Positions 45,384 to 55,806 are shown, numbered from the stretch's first letter. The stretch is 64,000 nucleotides of DNA from Pseudomonas marvdashtae (GCF_014268655.2 NZ_JABWQX020000001.1:2758001-2822000); one strand, 5' to 3'. Translations and numbers: made by a program. Notes: generated by a model from the sequence alone, not told the origin.

Positions 45384-46727
45384 ATGCCGTCGCTTTTCAA
45401 ACGCTCCCTGCTGCCCAAGTTGCGCAGCTTTGCACTCACCGCCGATGCCGTGACCATCCTTGATGGTGCCGCCGAATTCCGCCGTTGCCTGCTGGAAAAA
45501 ATCGCCCAGGCCACCCAGCGCATCTACATCGTGGCGCTGTATCTGCAACAGGATGAGGCCGGTCAGGAAATTCTCGATGCCTTGCATGCCGCCAAAGCTG
45601 CGCGCCCCGAGCTGGAGGTGGTCGTGGTGGTGGACTGGCTGCGTGCCCAGCGCGGCCTGATCGGCGCCAAGAAGCAGCCGGGCAATTCGGCGTGGTATCA
45701 GGAACAGACCCGCAGCCACGCCAGTGAAGTGCCGATCTACGGCGTACCGGTGCAGACCCGCGAGTTGTTTGGCGTGTTGCACTTGAAAGGCTTTGTGATC
45801 GACGATTGCGTGCTCTATAGCGGCGCGAGCCTGAACAACGTCTACCTGCACAAATTCGACAAATACCGCTACGACCGCTACCACCTGCTGCACAACACTG
45901 CGCTGGCCGATTCGATGCATCACCTGGTGCAACACGGTCTGATCACCTCCAAGGCCGTGCATCGCCTCGACCTGCCGAACCTGCCCAGCACCCGCAGCTT
46001 GCGCAACGACATCGGCGACCTGCGCAGTCGCCTCAAATACGCGACGTACGACACCACGGCTGGCAGCCTCGATAAGAATGGCCTGTCGGTCAGCCCGCTG
46101 CTGGGCGTCGGCAAGAACAACCCGCTGAGCCGGGTGATTGGCGAGCTGATCGACAGCAGCCGTCAGCAACTGACGATCTGCACGCCATACTTCAATTTGC
46201 CGTTGGCCGTGACTCGGGAAATCAATCGTGCGCTGGCTCGCGGAGTGCGGATCGATATCATCGTCGGCGACAAGACCGCCAACGATTTCTATATTCCGCC
46301 CAGCGAGCCGTTCAAGATCATCGCGGCGTTGCCCTATCTGTACGAAATCAGCCTGCGCCGCTTCGCCAAGCGCCACCAGCGCTACATCGACAGCGGGCAG
46401 TTGAACCTGCACTTGTGGCGTGACGGCGACAATACCTATCACCTCAAGGGCATGTGGGTCGACGACCGCTACACCTTGCTCACCGGCAACAACCTCAACC
46501 CGCGGGCCTTTCGCCTGGACCTGGAAAATGCCCTGTTGCTGGACGACCCCAAGGGCGAATTGCTCGGGCCGCGACAGACTGAGCTGGAGCAGATCTATCG
46601 GCACACCCGCCGGATCGAAAGCTACCTGGACCTGGAAACCCTGCCGGACTATCCGGCGGCGGTGGGCAAGTTCCTCAAGCGCGTCAGCCGGGTGCGAATA
46701 GAGCGTCTGCTTTACCGGATCCTGTGA
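45384..46727 (+). CDS. pssA: CDP-diacylglycerol--serine O-phosphatidyltransferase (PLD superfamily)
   Basis: This 447-residue protein has two phospholipase-D HKD motifs: HLKGFVIDD (His133, Lys135) followed by SGASLNN, and HLKGMWVDD (His353) followed by TGNNLNPRAF. Length and motifs match E. coli-type PssA (451 aa), which joins serine to CDP-diacylglycerol to give phosphatidylserine, the precursor of phosphatidylethanolamine, at the membrane surface. The ATG at 45384 is chosen because the upstream frame overlaps the divergent tetR. An AraC-type gene begins at or just after its stop. Confidence 0.92.
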   Translation: MPSLFKRSLLPKLRSFALTADAVTILDGAAEFRRCLLEKIAQATQRIYIVALYLQQDEAGQEILDALHAAKAARPELEVVVVVDWLRAQRGLIGAKKQPGNSAWYQEQTRSHASEVPIYGVPVQTRELFGVLHLKGFVIDDCVLYSGASLNNVYLHKFDKYRYDRYHLLHNTALADSMHHLVQHGLITSKAVHRLDLPNLPSTRSLRNDIGDLRSRLKYATYDTTAGSLDKNGLSVSPLLGVGKNNPLSRVIGELIDSSRQQLTICTPYFNLPLAVTREINRALARGVRIDIIVGDKTANDFYIPPSEPFKIIAALPYLYEISLRRFAKRHQRYIDSGQLNLHLWRDGDNTYHLKGMWVDDRYTLLTGNNLNPRAFRLDLENALLLDDPKGELLGPRQTELEQIYRHTRRIESYLDLETLPDYPAAVGKFLKRVSRVRIERLLYRIL

Positions 46728-46738
46728 ACGCCCGCGCC

Positions 46739-47755
46739 ATGTTGGAAAAAGACACCATTTCCATCCACTTGGTGCGCGAGGCGCTGTTGCAAAGCTGTGC
46801 CCCCGGCGCGGCGACCGATGAGGTGCTGCGCAAGGTGGGCATCGACCCGGCATTGCTCGACGATGCCCAGGCGCGAGTCCCGGCCCACGCCTATGCGCAG
46901 CTCTGGCGTTTGCTGGCCAGGCGTCTGGACGACGAATTCTTCGGCATGGACCCGCGCAAGCTCAAGTCCGGCAGCCTGGCCTTCCTGTGCCAGTGCGCCA
47001 TGGCCCAGCCAACGCTGGCGGCCGGGCTGACCGCGGGGCTGGGTTTCCTGTCGCTGATGCTCGAACACCTGCCGGCCCAGTGGGTCCGCCAGCAAAGCCT
47101 GGCGGAAATCGTCCTGCTGGAAGACGAGCAGGACCCGCGCCGGGCGTTTACCTATTTCACTTATTGGATGATCGTCCATGGCGTGGCCTGTTGGCTGGCC
47201 GGGCGACGCATTCCGATCCTGTCCGTCGAGTTGCGCTGCCCGGCGCCGGATTTCTGCGACGACTACCGCGTCATGTTCTCCCAGAACCTGCGCTTCGACC
47301 GGCCCCGTACCCGGATGATCTTCGCCGCCGATTGCCTGGACCTGCCCATTCGACGCAGCCCCGAGGAACTCAAGCGCTTCCTGGCTCGAGCCCCGGCGAA
47401 CATCCTGGTCAAATACCGCGACCCGCAAAGCCTCTCTAGCCGCATCCGCCAGGACCTGCGTCAGTTGCCCGCCGAACAGTGGCCGGAAACCGAGGCTTTG
47501 GCCCAGCAGCTGTGCGTTTCCGCCTCGACCCTGCGCCGACGCCTGGCGGAGGAGGGGCAAACGTACCAAGGCCTCAAGGACAGCGTGCGCAAGGAGCTGG
47601 CAATCGCCTGGCTGGCCGAGCCTGCTATCAGCTTCGTCGAAATCGCCTCGCGCCTGGGGTTTGCCGATGCCAGTTCGTTCTACAAGGCGTTTCGCAAATG
47701 GTCCGGGTCCAATCCGGGGCACTATCGCACGTTGATTCTCAACGACCTCAGCTGA
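46739..47755 (+). CDS. AraC family regulator with arabinose-binding-like domain
   Basis: The ATG at 46739 (MLEKDTISIHLVREAL) gives 338 residues; a GTG at 46724 overlapping the pssA stop is an alternative. The N-terminal part is Arabinose_bd-like (GIDPALLDDAQARVPAHAYA; FFGMDPRKLKSGSLAFL). The C-terminal AraC HTH has LAQQLCVSASTLRRRLAEEG and IASRLGFADASSFYKAF. It stands 168 bp upstream of the acyl-CoA operon and is its probable regulator, as in P. aeruginosa and P. putida clusters where an AraC gene adjoins the same genes. Confidence 0.88.
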   Translation: MLEKDTISIHLVREALLQSCAPGAATDEVLRKVGIDPALLDDAQARVPAHAYAQLWRLLARRLDDEFFGMDPRKLKSGSLAFLCQCAMAQPTLAAGLTAGLGFLSLMLEHLPAQWVRQQSLAEIVLLEDEQDPRRAFTYFTYWMIVHGVACWLAGRRIPILSVELRCPAPDFCDDYRVMFSQNLRFDRPRTRMIFAADCLDLPIRRSPEELKRFLARAPANILVKYRDPQSLSSRIRQDLRQLPAEQWPETEALAQQLCVSASTLRRRLAEEGQTYQGLKDSVRKELAIAWLAEPAISFVEIASRLGFADASSFYKAFRKWSGSNPGHYRTLILNDLS

Positions 47756-47896
47756 CCCGGTCCCCTGTTGACAGCCCTGCTGCCAACCATTGCCCGACAC
47801 CATGGCCAAAGCAGTCAAGCAATTTGAGGGCTTTGACCATTGCCGCCCAGGCCCTTCGGCGCGAGTATTTCCCTGCTATTCACGGTTCCCCCAACC

Positions 47897-47904
47897 AATA
47901 AAAA
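47897..47904 (+). promoter_or_regulatory. A-rich Hfq/Crc (CA) motif before the acyl-CoA operon
   Basis: AATAAAAA fits the AAnAAnAA motif recognised by Hfq-Crc in Pseudomonas. It lies about 20 bases before the start codon and just ahead of the RBS (AGAGGG), where it could block translation during catabolite repression. Confidence 0.45.
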
Positions 47905-47923
47905 GTACAGAGGGATTCTGGTC

Positions 47924-49588
47924 ATGCGCGATTACTCGTCCGCCACCTCGCAGTTCGATTACCTGCACACCGTCAATGCCGCCTTGCACGGCTCGCTCGA
48001 AGCGCTCAATGCCTGCGTCGAATGTTGCGATCGCCACGCGTTGCCGGGGCGCATCGCCTTGTTCTGGGAGGGCCGTGACGGCAGCGACGCGACCTGGACT
48101 TACCGCGACCTGCAGGACAACGCCGCGCGTTTCGCCAATTTCCTTCGAGCCCAGGGCGTGGGCAAGGGCGACAAGGTCGCCGGCCTGTTGCCGCGCAATG
48201 CGGAACTGTTGATCGTGGTGCTCGCCACCTGGCGTATCGGCGCGGTGTACCAGCCGCTGTTCACCGCGTTCGGCCCCAAGGCCATCGAGCACCGGCTGAC
48301 CAGCTCGGGCGCGCGAGTGGTGGTGACCGACGCCAGCAACCGGCCCAAGCTCAATGAGGTTGCCGACTGCCCAACCATCGTCACGGTCGGCGGCGACAAG
48401 GGCCAGGGCATTGTTCGCGGCGACTTCAGTTTCTGGGCCGAACTGGCCAACCACTCAAACCAGTGCGAACCGCTGATGCTGACCGGCGAGGATCCGTTCC
48501 TGCTGATGTTCACCTCCGGCACCACGGGGCCGGCCAAGGCGCTGTCGGTGCCGCTCAAGGCCATCGTCGCGTTTCAGAACTACATGCGTGACGCCGTGGA
48601 CCTGCGGCCCGAGGACGCGTTCTGGAACGTCGCCGACCCGGGCTGGGCCTATGGCATTTATTTCGGCGTGACCGGGCCACTGGCGCTGGGACATCCGATC
48701 ACGTTCTACGACGGTCCGTTCACCCTGGAAAGCACCTGCCGGATCATAAACAAGTACGGCATCACCAATCTGGCTGGCTCGCCTACGGCTTATCGCCTGC
48801 TGATCGCTGGCGGCGAGCAGTTCGCCCGGTCGATCAAGGGCAAGCTGCGCATCGTCAGCAGCGCCGGTGAGCCGCTGAACCCGGAAGTGATCCGCTGGTT
48901 CGCCGACAACCTGAACGTGGTCATTCACGATCATTACGGCCAGACCGAATTGGGCATGGTCCTGTGCAATCACCATGGTCTGGAGCATCCGGTGCACCTC
49001 GGTGCTGCCGGTTTTGCCTCGCCAGGCCATCGGATCGTGGTGCTGGACGAAAATCACCGGGAATTGGGCGTTGCCCAGCCCGGTATTCTCGCTGTCGACC
49101 GCAGCCAGTCGCCCATGTGCTGGTTCGCCGGTTATGAAGGCGGACCGACCAAGGCCTTCGTCGGCGATTACTACCTGAGCGGCGATACCGTTGAGCTCAA
49201 CCCCGACGGCAGCATCAGCTTCGTGGGGCGCAGCGACGACGTGATTACCACCTCCGGTTACCGCGTCGGTCCGTTCGACGTCGAAAGCGCGCTGATCGAG
49301 CATCCGGCCGTTGTCGAGGCCGCCGTGATTGGCAAACCGGACCCTGAACGCACCGAGCTGGTGAAAGCTTTCGTGGTGCTCAGCGCCCAATACCGCGCCG
49401 CGCCGGAGCTGGCCGAGGAGTTGCGCCAGCACGTGCGCCAGCGCCTGGCGGCCCATGCCTATCCCCGCGAAATCGAATTTGTCAGCGACTTGCCGAAAAC
49501 CCCAAGCGGCAAATTGCAGCGCTTTATCTTGCGCAACCAGGAAATCGCCAAGGCTCAAGAGGCAATGGCGAAGAACGTTTCAGCTTGA
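47924..49588 (+). CDS. AMP-binding acyl-CoA synthetase
   Basis: The ATG at 47924 gives 554 residues. ANL-superfamily signatures are present: P-loop [63 protein letters not shown] and the C-terminal lysine motif [15 protein letters not shown]. It activates a carboxylic acid to its CoA thioester via an acyl-AMP. It heads a five-gene operon (synthetase, SDR, thiolase, dehydrogenase, hydratase) ordered like P. putida PP_2213-PP_2217. Substrates are therefore probably 2-methylbutyrate or related short branched acids (inference). Confidence 0.9.
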   Translation: MRDYSSATSQFDYLHTVNAALHGSLEALNACVECCDRHALPGRIALFWEGRDGSDATWTYRDLQDNAARFANFLRAQGVGKGDKVAGLLPRNAELLIVVLATWRIGAVYQPLFTAFGPKAIEHRLTSSGARVVVTDASNRPKLNEVADCPTIVTVGGDKGQGIVRGDFSFWAELANHSNQCEPLMLTGEDPFLLMFTSGTTGPAKALSVPLKAIVAFQNYMRDAVDLRPEDAFWNVADPGWAYGIYFGVTGPLALGHPITFYDGPFTLESTCRIINKYGITNLAGSPTAYRLLIAGGEQFARSIKGKLRIVSSAGEPLNPEVIRWFADNLNVVIHDHYGQTELGMVLCNHHGLEHPVHLGAAGFASPGHRIVVLDENHRELGVAQPGILAVDRSQSPMCWFAGYEGGPTKAFVGDYYLSGDTVELNPDGSISFVGRSDDVITTSGYRVGPFDVESALIEHPAVVEAAVIGKPDPERTELVKAFVVLSAQYRAAPELAEELRQHVRQRLAAHAYPREIEFVSDLPKTPSGKLQRFILRNQEIAKAQEAMAKNVSA

Positions 49589-49601
49589 ACCCAAGGAAAC
49601 C

Positions 49602-50366
49602 ATGATGCAGATCGACAACAAGATTTTCCTCGTCAGCGGCGGCGCTTCCGGCCTCGGTGCGGCCACCGGTGAAATGCTGGTCAAGGCCGGCGCCAAGGTC
49701 ATGCTGGTAGACCTCAACGCCGACGCCGTGGCCGCCCAGGCGCAAAAGCTCGGTTGCCGCAGCGTGGTGGCAGACATTAGCAACGAAGCCGCGGCCGAAG
49801 CGGCGGTCAAGGCCACCGTCGATGCGTACGGTGGACTGAATGGCCTGGTGAACTGCGCCGGTATCGTGCGCGGCGAGAAGATCCTCGGCAAGAACGGCCC
49901 GCATGCCCTGGCCAGCTTCAGCCAGGTGATCAACGTCAACCTGATCGGCAGCTTCAACCTGCTGCGCCTGGCGGCGGCGGCCATCGCCGAAACCGAGGCC
50001 AGCGCCGACGGCGAGCGCGGAGTGATCATCAATACCGCGTCGGTGGCAGCTTTTGACGGTCAGATTGGCCAAGCCGCCTACGCGGCATCCAAGGGCGCGA
50101 TTGCCAGCCTGACCTTGCCCGCCGCTCGCGAACTGGCACGTTTCGGCATCCGCGTGATGACCATTGCCCCCGGCATTTTCGAGACCCCGATGATGGCCGG
50201 CATGACCCCGCAGGTGCGCGATTCCCTGGCCGCCGGCGTGCCGTTTCCGCCGCGCCTGGGCAAACCCGCCGAGTACGCCGCGCTGGTCCGGCATATCATT
50301 GAAAACAGCATGCTCAACGGTGAGGTGATCCGTCTCGACGGTGCCTTGCGCATGGCAGCCAAGTAG
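49602..50366 (+). CDS. fadB2x: Type II 3-hydroxyacyl-CoA dehydrogenase (HSD10-like SDR)
   Basis: Two adjacent ATGs (49602 and 49605) follow AAGGA; the product is 254 or 253 residues. SDR motifs are [21 protein letters not shown], the catalytic Ser in INTASVAAF and YAASKGA. The sequence follows the HSD17B10/type II 3-hydroxyacyl-CoA dehydrogenase pattern ([29 protein letters not shown]). In isoleucine breakdown it would oxidise 2-methyl-3-hydroxybutyryl-CoA with NAD+. The symbol follows the P. putida gene in the same position and is an inference. Confidence 0.88.
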   Translation: MMQIDNKIFLVSGGASGLGAATGEMLVKAGAKVMLVDLNADAVAAQAQKLGCRSVVADISNEAAAEAAVKATVDAYGGLNGLVNCAGIVRGEKILGKNGPHALASFSQVINVNLIGSFNLLRLAAAAIAETEASADGERGVIINTASVAAFDGQIGQAAYAASKGAIASLTLPAARELARFGIRVMTIAPGIFETPMMAGMTPQVRDSLAAGVPFPPRLGKPAEYAALVRHIIENSMLNGEVIRLDGALRMAAK

Positions 50367-50376
50367 GAGAATGTTC

Positions 50377-51564
50377 ATGTCAAACGATCCGATTGTCATC
50401 GTCAGCGCCGTCCGCACCCCCATGGGCGGCTTCCAGGGCGAGCTGAAAAGCCTCACCGCGCCACAATTGGGTTCCGCCGCGATCAAGGCCGCCGTGGAGC
50501 GAGCCGGCATTTCGCCGGAGGCGGTTGAAGAAGTGCTGTTCGGTTGCGTTCTCGCCGCGGGGCAGGGCCAGGCACCGGCACGCCAGGCGGCACTGGGCGC
50601 CGGGCTCGACAAATCGACCCGTTGCACCACGCTCAACAAGATGTGCGGTTCGGGCATGGAAGCGGCGATTCTCGCCCATGACATGCTCGTCGCCGGCAGC
50701 GCCGACGTCGTGATCGCCGGCGGCATGGAGAGCATGTCCAACGCCCCGTACCTGCTGGACCGCGCCCGCAGCGGCCTGCGCATGGGCCACGGCAAAGTGC
50801 TCGACCACATGTTCCTCGACGGCCTCGAAGACGCCTATGACAAGGGCCGCCTGATGGGCACCTTCGCCGAAGATTGCGCCCAAACCAATGGCTACAGCCG
50901 TGAAGCCCAGGATGCCTTTGCCATCGCGTCCACCACCCGCGCCCAGCAGGCGATCAAGGACGGCAGCTTCGACGCCGAGATCGTGCCGGTGCAGGTCATG
51001 GTCGGCAAGGAGCAGGTCACCGTGCGTCACGACGAGCAGCCGCCCAAGGCGCGCATCGACAAGATCGCCACGCTCAAGCCAGCCTTTCGCGAAGGCGGCA
51101 GCGTGACGGCGGCCAATGCCAGTTCGATTTCCGATGGCGCCGCGGCCCTGGTGCTGATGCGCCAGAGCCAGGCGCAACAGCGCGGCTTGACGCCGCTGGC
51201 GGTCATTCGTGGGCATGCGGCGTTTGCCGACGCCCCAGGCTTGTTTCCAACCGCGCCGATTGGTGCGGTAAAGAAATTGATGGGCAAGACTGGCTGGTCG
51301 CTGGACGAGGTCGACCTGTTCGAGGTCAACGAAGCCTTCGCCGTGGTGGGGCTGGTGACCATGGACAAGCTGGAAATTCCCCATGACAAGGTCAACATCC
51401 ACGGCGGCGCCTGCGCGTTGGGCCACCCGATCGGCGCGTCCGGCGCGCGAATCCTCGTGACCCTGTTGTCGGCCCTGCGCCAGAAGGGCCTCAAGCGCGG
51501 CGTCGCGGCCATCTGCATCGGCGGCGGCGAAGCCACGGCCATGGCCGTTGAATGCCTGTACTAA
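50377..51564 (+). CDS. fadAx: Acetyl-CoA C-acyltransferase (thiolase)
   Basis: The ATG at 50377 has AGGAGA at proper distance; an earlier ATG at 50371 sits too close to it. The 395-residue enzyme has Cys90 (LNKMCGSGM), the His loop GGACALGHPIGASGARI and the second Cys in AAICIGGGEATAMAVE, the full thiolase signature. It would cleave 2-methylacetoacetyl-CoA to propionyl-CoA and acetyl-CoA, or act on straight 3-ketoacyl-CoA. It is the third gene of the operon. The symbol is inferred from the P. putida context. Confidence 0.92.
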   Translation: MSNDPIVIVSAVRTPMGGFQGELKSLTAPQLGSAAIKAAVERAGISPEAVEEVLFGCVLAAGQGQAPARQAALGAGLDKSTRCTTLNKMCGSGMEAAILAHDMLVAGSADVVIAGGMESMSNAPYLLDRARSGLRMGHGKVLDHMFLDGLEDAYDKGRLMGTFAEDCAQTNGYSREAQDAFAIASTTRAQQAIKDGSFDAEIVPVQVMVGKEQVTVRHDEQPPKARIDKIATLKPAFREGGSVTAANASSISDGAAALVLMRQSQAQQRGLTPLAVIRGHAAFADAPGLFPTAPIGAVKKLMGKTGWSLDEVDLFEVNEAFAVVGLVTMDKLEIPHDKVNIHGGACALGHPIGASGARILVTLLSALRQKGLKRGVAAICIGGGEATAMAVECLY

Positions 51565-51576
51565 GGAATCACCACC

Positions 51577-52704
51577 ATGCTTGCGACTGAAGAACAAACC
51601 CAAATCCGCGACATGGCCCGGCAGTTCGCCCAGGAGCGCCTGAAACCGTTCGCCGCCGAATGGGACCGCGAACACCGTTTTCCTCGGGAAGCCATCGGTG
51701 AAATGGCCGAGCTGGGCTTTTTCGGCATGTTGGTGCCGGAGCAGTGGGGCGGCTGTGACACCGGTTACCTGGCCTATGCGATGACCCTGGAAGAAATCGC
51801 CGCCGGCGACGGTGCCTGCTCGACCATCATGAGCGTGCATAACTCGGTGGGTTGCGTGCCGATTCTCAAGTTCGGCACCGATGAGCAAAAGGAGAGATTC
51901 CTCACGCCCCTGGCCAGCGGGGCGATGCTCGGCGCCTTCGCCCTGACCGAGCCCCAGGCTGGATCGGACGCCAGCAGCCTGAAGACTCGGGCGCGGTTGG
52001 AGGGGGACCATTACGTGCTCAACGGTTGCAAACAGTTCATCACCTCCGGGCAGAACGCCGGGGTGGTGATCGTGTTTGCGGTCACCGACCCGAGCGCCGG
52101 CAAGCGTGGCATCAGCGCCTTCATCGTGCCCACCGATTCACCGGGCTACAGTGTGGCGCGGGTCGAGGACAAACTCGGCCAGCACGCCTCCGACACCTGC
52201 CAGATCCTGTTCGAGGACGTGAAGGTGCCAGTGGGCAATCGGCTCGGGGAGGAGGGCGAGGGCTACAAGATTGCCCTGGCGAACCTGGAAGGCGGGCGGG
52301 TCGGCATCGCCGCGCAGTCGGTGGGCATGGCCCGGGCAGCGTTCGAAGCCGCTCGCGACTATGCGCGCGAACGGCAAAGCTTCGGCAAGCCGATCATCGA
52401 GCACCAGGCCGTGGCGTTCCGCCTGGCCGACATGGCGACCCAGATCGCCGTGGCGCGGCAGATGGTCCACTATGCCGCCGCGCTGCGCGATGACGGCCAG
52501 CCGGCGCTGGTGGAAGCGTCCATGGCCAAGCTCTTCGCTTCGGAAATGGCCGAGAAGGTCTGCTCCATGGCGTTGCAGACACTGGGCGGTTACGGTTACC
52601 TCAACGACTTCCCGCTGGAGCGCATCTACCGCGACGTGCGGGTCTGCCAGATCTATGAAGGCACCAGCGACATCCAGCGCATGGTCATTTCGCGCAATCT
52701 TTGA
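51577..52704 (+). CDS. Acyl-CoA dehydrogenase, short/branched-chain type
   Basis: This 375-residue flavoprotein shows the family signatures [17 protein letters not shown], the FAD-binding [10 protein letters not shown] region, [20 protein letters not shown] and [15 protein letters not shown] with the catalytic Glu361. A good RBS (AAGGA) precedes the ATG. In this operon the likeliest step is 2-methylbutyryl-CoA to tiglyl-CoA, with electrons passed to ETF. A second acyl-CoA dehydrogenase is encoded in the converging operon. Confidence 0.92.
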   Translation: MLATEEQTQIRDMARQFAQERLKPFAAEWDREHRFPREAIGEMAELGFFGMLVPEQWGGCDTGYLAYAMTLEEIAAGDGACSTIMSVHNSVGCVPILKFGTDEQKERFLTPLASGAMLGAFALTEPQAGSDASSLKTRARLEGDHYVLNGCKQFITSGQNAGVVIVFAVTDPSAGKRGISAFIVPTDSPGYSVARVEDKLGQHASDTCQILFEDVKVPVGNRLGEEGEGYKIALANLEGGRVGIAAQSVGMARAAFEAARDYARERQSFGKPIIEHQAVAFRLADMATQIAVARQMVHYAAALRDDGQPALVEASMAKLFASEMAEKVCSMALQTLGGYGYLNDFPLERIYRDVRVCQIYEGTSDIQRMVISRNL

Positions 52705-52717
52705 ACAGGAGTCACGC

Positions 52718-53491
52718 ATGAATTACGAAACGATTCTATTGGAGATCAAGGACCGCGTCGGCCTGATTACCCTCAACCGTCCCCAGGCGCTGAACGCCCT
52801 GAATGAGCAGATCGTCAGCGAGCTGAACCAGGCGTTGGACAGTCTGGAAGCCGATCCGAAGATTGGTTGCATCGTCCTGACCGGCTCGAAAAAAGCTTTC
52901 GCCGCCGGTGCCGACATCAAGGAGATGGCCGAGCTGACCTATCCGCAGATCTACCTGGACGACCTGTTCAGCGACAGCGACCGCGTCGCCAACCGTCGCA
53001 AGCCGATCATTGCCGCTGTGAATGGCTTTGCCCTGGGTGGCGGCTGCGAGCTGGCGTTGATGTGCGATTTCATCCTGGCTGGCGATAACGCCAAGTTTGG
53101 CCAGCCGGAAGTCAACCTCGGCGTGTTGCCGGGCATGGGCGGCACCCAGCGCCTGACCCGTGCGGTGGGCAAGGCCAAGGCCATGGAAATGTGCCTGACC
53201 GGGCGCTTTATCGATGCGGTCGAAGCGGAGCGCTGCGGCATCGTCGCACGCATCGTTCCGGCCGATGAGCTGCTCGACGATGCATTGAAAACCGCGGCGT
53301 TGATTGCGTCCAAATCCGTGCCCATCAGCATGATGATCAAGGAAAGCGTCAACCGCGCCTTTGAAGTCAGCTTGTCGGAAGGCGTGCGTTTCGAACGCCG
53401 GGTATTCCACGCCGCATTTGCCACGCAGGATCAGAAGGAAGGCATGGCCGCATTCGTGGCCAAGCGTGCGGCGGAGTTCCAGGACAAGTAG
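52718..53491 (+). CDS. Enoyl-CoA hydratase
   Basis: The ATG at 52718 (CAGGAG upstream) gives 257 residues. The two catalytic glutamates Glu111 ([11 protein letters not shown]) and Glu131 ([19 protein letters not shown]) are spaced as in crotonases, and the oxyanion-hole segment [11 protein letters not shown] is intact. It would hydrate tiglyl-CoA or short enoyl-CoAs, completing the beta-oxidation-like set in this operon. It corresponds in position to P. putida fadB1x. A perfect palindrome follows 11 bases after the stop. Confidence 0.93.
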   Translation: MNYETILLEIKDRVGLITLNRPQALNALNEQIVSELNQALDSLEADPKIGCIVLTGSKKAFAAGADIKEMAELTYPQIYLDDLFSDSDRVANRRKPIIAAVNGFALGGGCELALMCDFILAGDNAKFGQPEVNLGVLPGMGGTQRLTRAVGKAKAMEMCLTGRFIDAVEAERCGIVARIVPADELLDDALKTAALIASKSVPISMMIKESVNRAFEVSLSEGVRFERRVFHAAFATQDQKEGMAAFVAKRAAEFQDK

Positions 53492-53502
53492 CCTTGACTG
53501 AC

Positions 53503-53538
53503 CCCCATGGCGAGGGAGCAAGCTCCCTCGCCATGGGG
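53503..53538. terminator. Perfect 16-bp inverted repeat between converging operons
   Basis: CCCCATGGCGAGGGAG and its exact inverse flank CAAG. The core is a REP-type sequence converted to a perfect hairpin. It lies between the two converging acyl-CoA operons and can terminate both, though T-runs are absent. Confidence 0.75.
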
Positions 53539-53544
53539 ATTTAT

Positions 53545-54696
53545 TCACACCAGGTAGTGCTTGAGCTCTCGGGCAATGACCATCCGCTGGATCTCGCTCG
53601 AACCCTCGTAGATCTGGGTAATCCGCGCATCGCGGTAGTAGCGCTCCACCGGATAATCCTCGAGGTAGCCATACCCACCGTGGATTTGTATCGCCGAGGA
53701 GCAGACCTTTTCGGCCATCTCCGAGGCGAACAGCTTGGCCTGGGAGGCTTCCGACAGACAGGGTTTGCCGGCGCTGCGCAGTCGTGCGGCGTGCAGAATC
53801 AGCAGTCGGGCGGCGTTCAGGCGAGTGTGCATGTCGGCAAGCAGGTTGGCGATGCTCTGGTGCTCTATGATCGGCTTGTCGAACTGCACCCGGTCGCGGG
53901 CGTAGGCCAGGGCCGCTTCGAAGGCAGCTCGGGCGATGCCAAGGGCTTGGGCGGCGATACCGATGCGACCACCTTCGAGATTGGAAAGGGCGATGGCCAG
54001 GCCCTTGCCCCGCGCGCCCAATAGATTGGCTTCGGGGACGCTGCAGTCACTCAGGGTGACCGCGCAGGTGTCCGACGCGCGAATGCCCATCTTGTGTTCG
54101 GTGCGATCAACGATGAACCCAGGGGTGTCGGTCGGCACCAGGAACGCCGAGATGCCTTTCTTGCCCAGATCCGGGTCCGTCACGGCAAAGACAATCGCCA
54201 GTTTCGCGCGCTTGCCGTTGCTGACGAACTGCTTGGCACCATTGATGACCCATTGGCCGTCGCGCAATTCGGCCCGCGTGCGCAGATTGTGCGCCTCGGA
54301 GCCGGCCTGGGGTTCGGTCAGGCAGAAACAGCCAATCGCCTGGCCGCTGGCAAGGTCGGCCAACCAGGTCTTTTTCTGTTCGTCGGTGCCGAAATTCAGG
54401 ACCGGACCGCAGCCCACCGAATTGTGGATGCTCATCAGTGCGCCGGTCGCACCGTCGCCCGCGGAGATTTCTTCCACGGCCAAGGCGTAGGCCACGTAAT
54501 CGACATAGGTGCCGCCCCATTCTTCGGGCACCACCATGCCCAGCAGGCCCAGTTCGCCCATCTTCGCCACCAGACCATCGTCGATCCAGCCGGCTTTTTC
54601 CCAGGCCTGGGCGTGCGGCGCGATTTCGCCACGGGCAAAATCACGAGCCATGTCGCGGATCATCACTTGTTCTTCGGTCAGCTCAAGGTCATGCAT
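53545..54696 (-). CDS. Acyl-CoA dehydrogenase (isobutyryl-CoA type by context)
   Basis: This 383-residue protein has the acyl-CoA dehydrogenase signatures [54 protein letters not shown] and [15 protein letters not shown] with Glu364. It starts three bases after the 3-hydroxyisobutyryl-CoA hydrolase gene. The pairing suggests isobutyryl-CoA to methacrylyl-CoA in valine breakdown (inference). It resembles but is not identical to the dehydrogenase in the opposite operon. Confidence 0.9.
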   Translation of the reverse strand: MHDLELTEEQVMIRDMARDFARGEIAPHAQAWEKAGWIDDGLVAKMGELGLLGMVVPEEWGGTYVDYVAYALAVEEISAGDGATGALMSIHNSVGCGPVLNFGTDEQKKTWLADLASGQAIGCFCLTEPQAGSEAHNLRTRAELRDGQWVINGAKQFVSNGKRAKLAIVFAVTDPDLGKKGISAFLVPTDTPGFIVDRTEHKMGIRASDTCAVTLSDCSVPEANLLGARGKGLAIALSNLEGGRIGIAAQALGIARAAFEAALAYARDRVQFDKPIIEHQSIANLLADMHTRLNAARLLILHAARLRSAGKPCLSEASQAKLFASEMAEKVCSSAIQIHGGYGYLEDYPVERYYRDARITQIYEGSSEIQRMVIARELKHYLV

Positions 54697-54699
54697 GAT

Positions 54700-55806
54700 T
54701 CAATTCCCGTGGTAGTCGAAGCCGTCGAAGAAACTCGCCACATGATCGGCGTCCAGCGCCTCCAGGGTCGGTGGATTCCAGCGCGGATTTTTGTCTTTAT
54801 CGATCAGCAAGGCGCGCACGCCTTCGATCAGGTCACCGCGCTCGAACCATTGGCGGTCCAGGTGCAGTTCCAGGGCAAAACAGTCTTCCAGGCTCAGGCG
54901 ACGGCCGCGACGCAACATCTCCAGCGTCACCGCCATGGCCAAGGGCGAACGGGTTTCCAGCAGTTCGGCGGTTTTCAGTGCCCATTCATGGCTGTTGGCG
55001 ACCGTGACCTGGCGCAACTGCTCGACCATGCTGGGCACATCGGGCAGCGCGAAGAAATGATCGATGGCCGGCCGCAAGTCGGCCAGGGGCGGGGCAGGGA
55101 GCTGCTGTACCGCCAGCTTGGCCAGCAGGCTTTGCAAATCCTTGAGCGGTGCGTCGTGCCATTCCAGGCGATCGAGACGCTCGTCGAGTTGTGCAAGCTT
55201 GCGGCTGTCGAGATACCAGTCGGCCAGTCCGCAATACAACGCGTCGGCGGCGCGGATCTGCACGCCGCTGACGCCCAGGTAGATGCCCAGCTCACCGGGG
55301 ATGCGCGGCAGGAAATAGCTGCCGCCCACGTCCGGGAAGTAACCGATACCAACCTCGGGCATGCCCAGCCGGCTGCGTTCGGTCACCACCCGCAGGTCGG
55401 CGCCTTGTACCAGTCCCATGCCGCCGCCCAGCACAAAGCCGTCCATCAGCGCGAGGATCGGTTTGCGGTAGTGGTGGATCGTCAGGTCGAGGGCGTATTC
55501 TTCGACGAAGAAATCTTCATGCAGGGTGTCGCCCTGCTTGTGGCTGTCGTACAGCGAGCGGATATCGCCGCCGGCGCAGAACGCCTTGTCGCCGGCGCCA
55601 CGCAGCACCACGGCGCGGATCTGCTGATCGCTGGCCCAGGTATCGAGTTGCTGCTGCAAGCTGCGCACCATGCCCAGGGTGAGGGCATTGAGGCCAGCGG
55701 GGCGGTTCAGGGTCAAGTGGCCGATGTGGTTACGGACCTCGACCAGCACTTCGTAAGGCGCGGTTTCGATACCGCCAGCGGCTTGGGATGAAACCTGAAC
55801 TGTCAT
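54700..55806 (-). CDS. 3-hydroxyisobutyryl-CoA hydrolase (HIBCH-like)
   Basis: The ATG at 55806 has GGGAG six bases upstream; the longer frame is unsupported. The 368-residue product is a crotonase-fold protein, much longer than enoyl-CoA hydratases. It carries the HIBCH-type segments AFCAGGDIRSLYD, FVLGGGMGLVQGADLRVV and PEVGIGYFPDVGGSYFLPR, and a long C-terminal extension. It would hydrolyse 3-hydroxyisobutyryl-CoA in valine degradation. It heads a two-gene operon with the acyl-CoA dehydrogenase; an AACAATAA motif precedes its RBS. Confidence 0.9.
   Translation of the reverse strand: MTVQVSSQAAGGIETAPYEVLVEVRNHIGHLTLNRPAGLNALTLGMVRSLQQQLDTWASDQQIRAVVLRGAGDKAFCAGGDIRSLYDSHKQGDTLHEDFFVEEYALDLTIHHYRKPILALMDGFVLGGGMGLVQGADLRVVTERSRLGMPEVGIGYFPDVGGSYFLPRIPGELGIYLGVSGVQIRAADALYCGLADWYLDSRKLAQLDERLDRLEWHDAPLKDLQSLLAKLAVQQLPAPPLADLRPAIDHFFALPDVPSMVEQLRQVTVANSHEWALKTAELLETRSPLAMAVTLEMLRRGRRLSLEDCFALELHLDRQWFERGDLIEGVRALLIDKDKNPRWNPPTLEALDADHVASFFDGFDYHGN

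Noticed and set aside
45348..46853. Minus-strand open frame of about 500 codons opposite pssA
   Set aside because: No recognisable protein; the plus strand has both HKD motifs of PssA.
50380..52011. Minus-strand open frame across the thiolase/dehydrogenase junction
   Set aside because: It spans two clear genes on the other strand and has no start signal.
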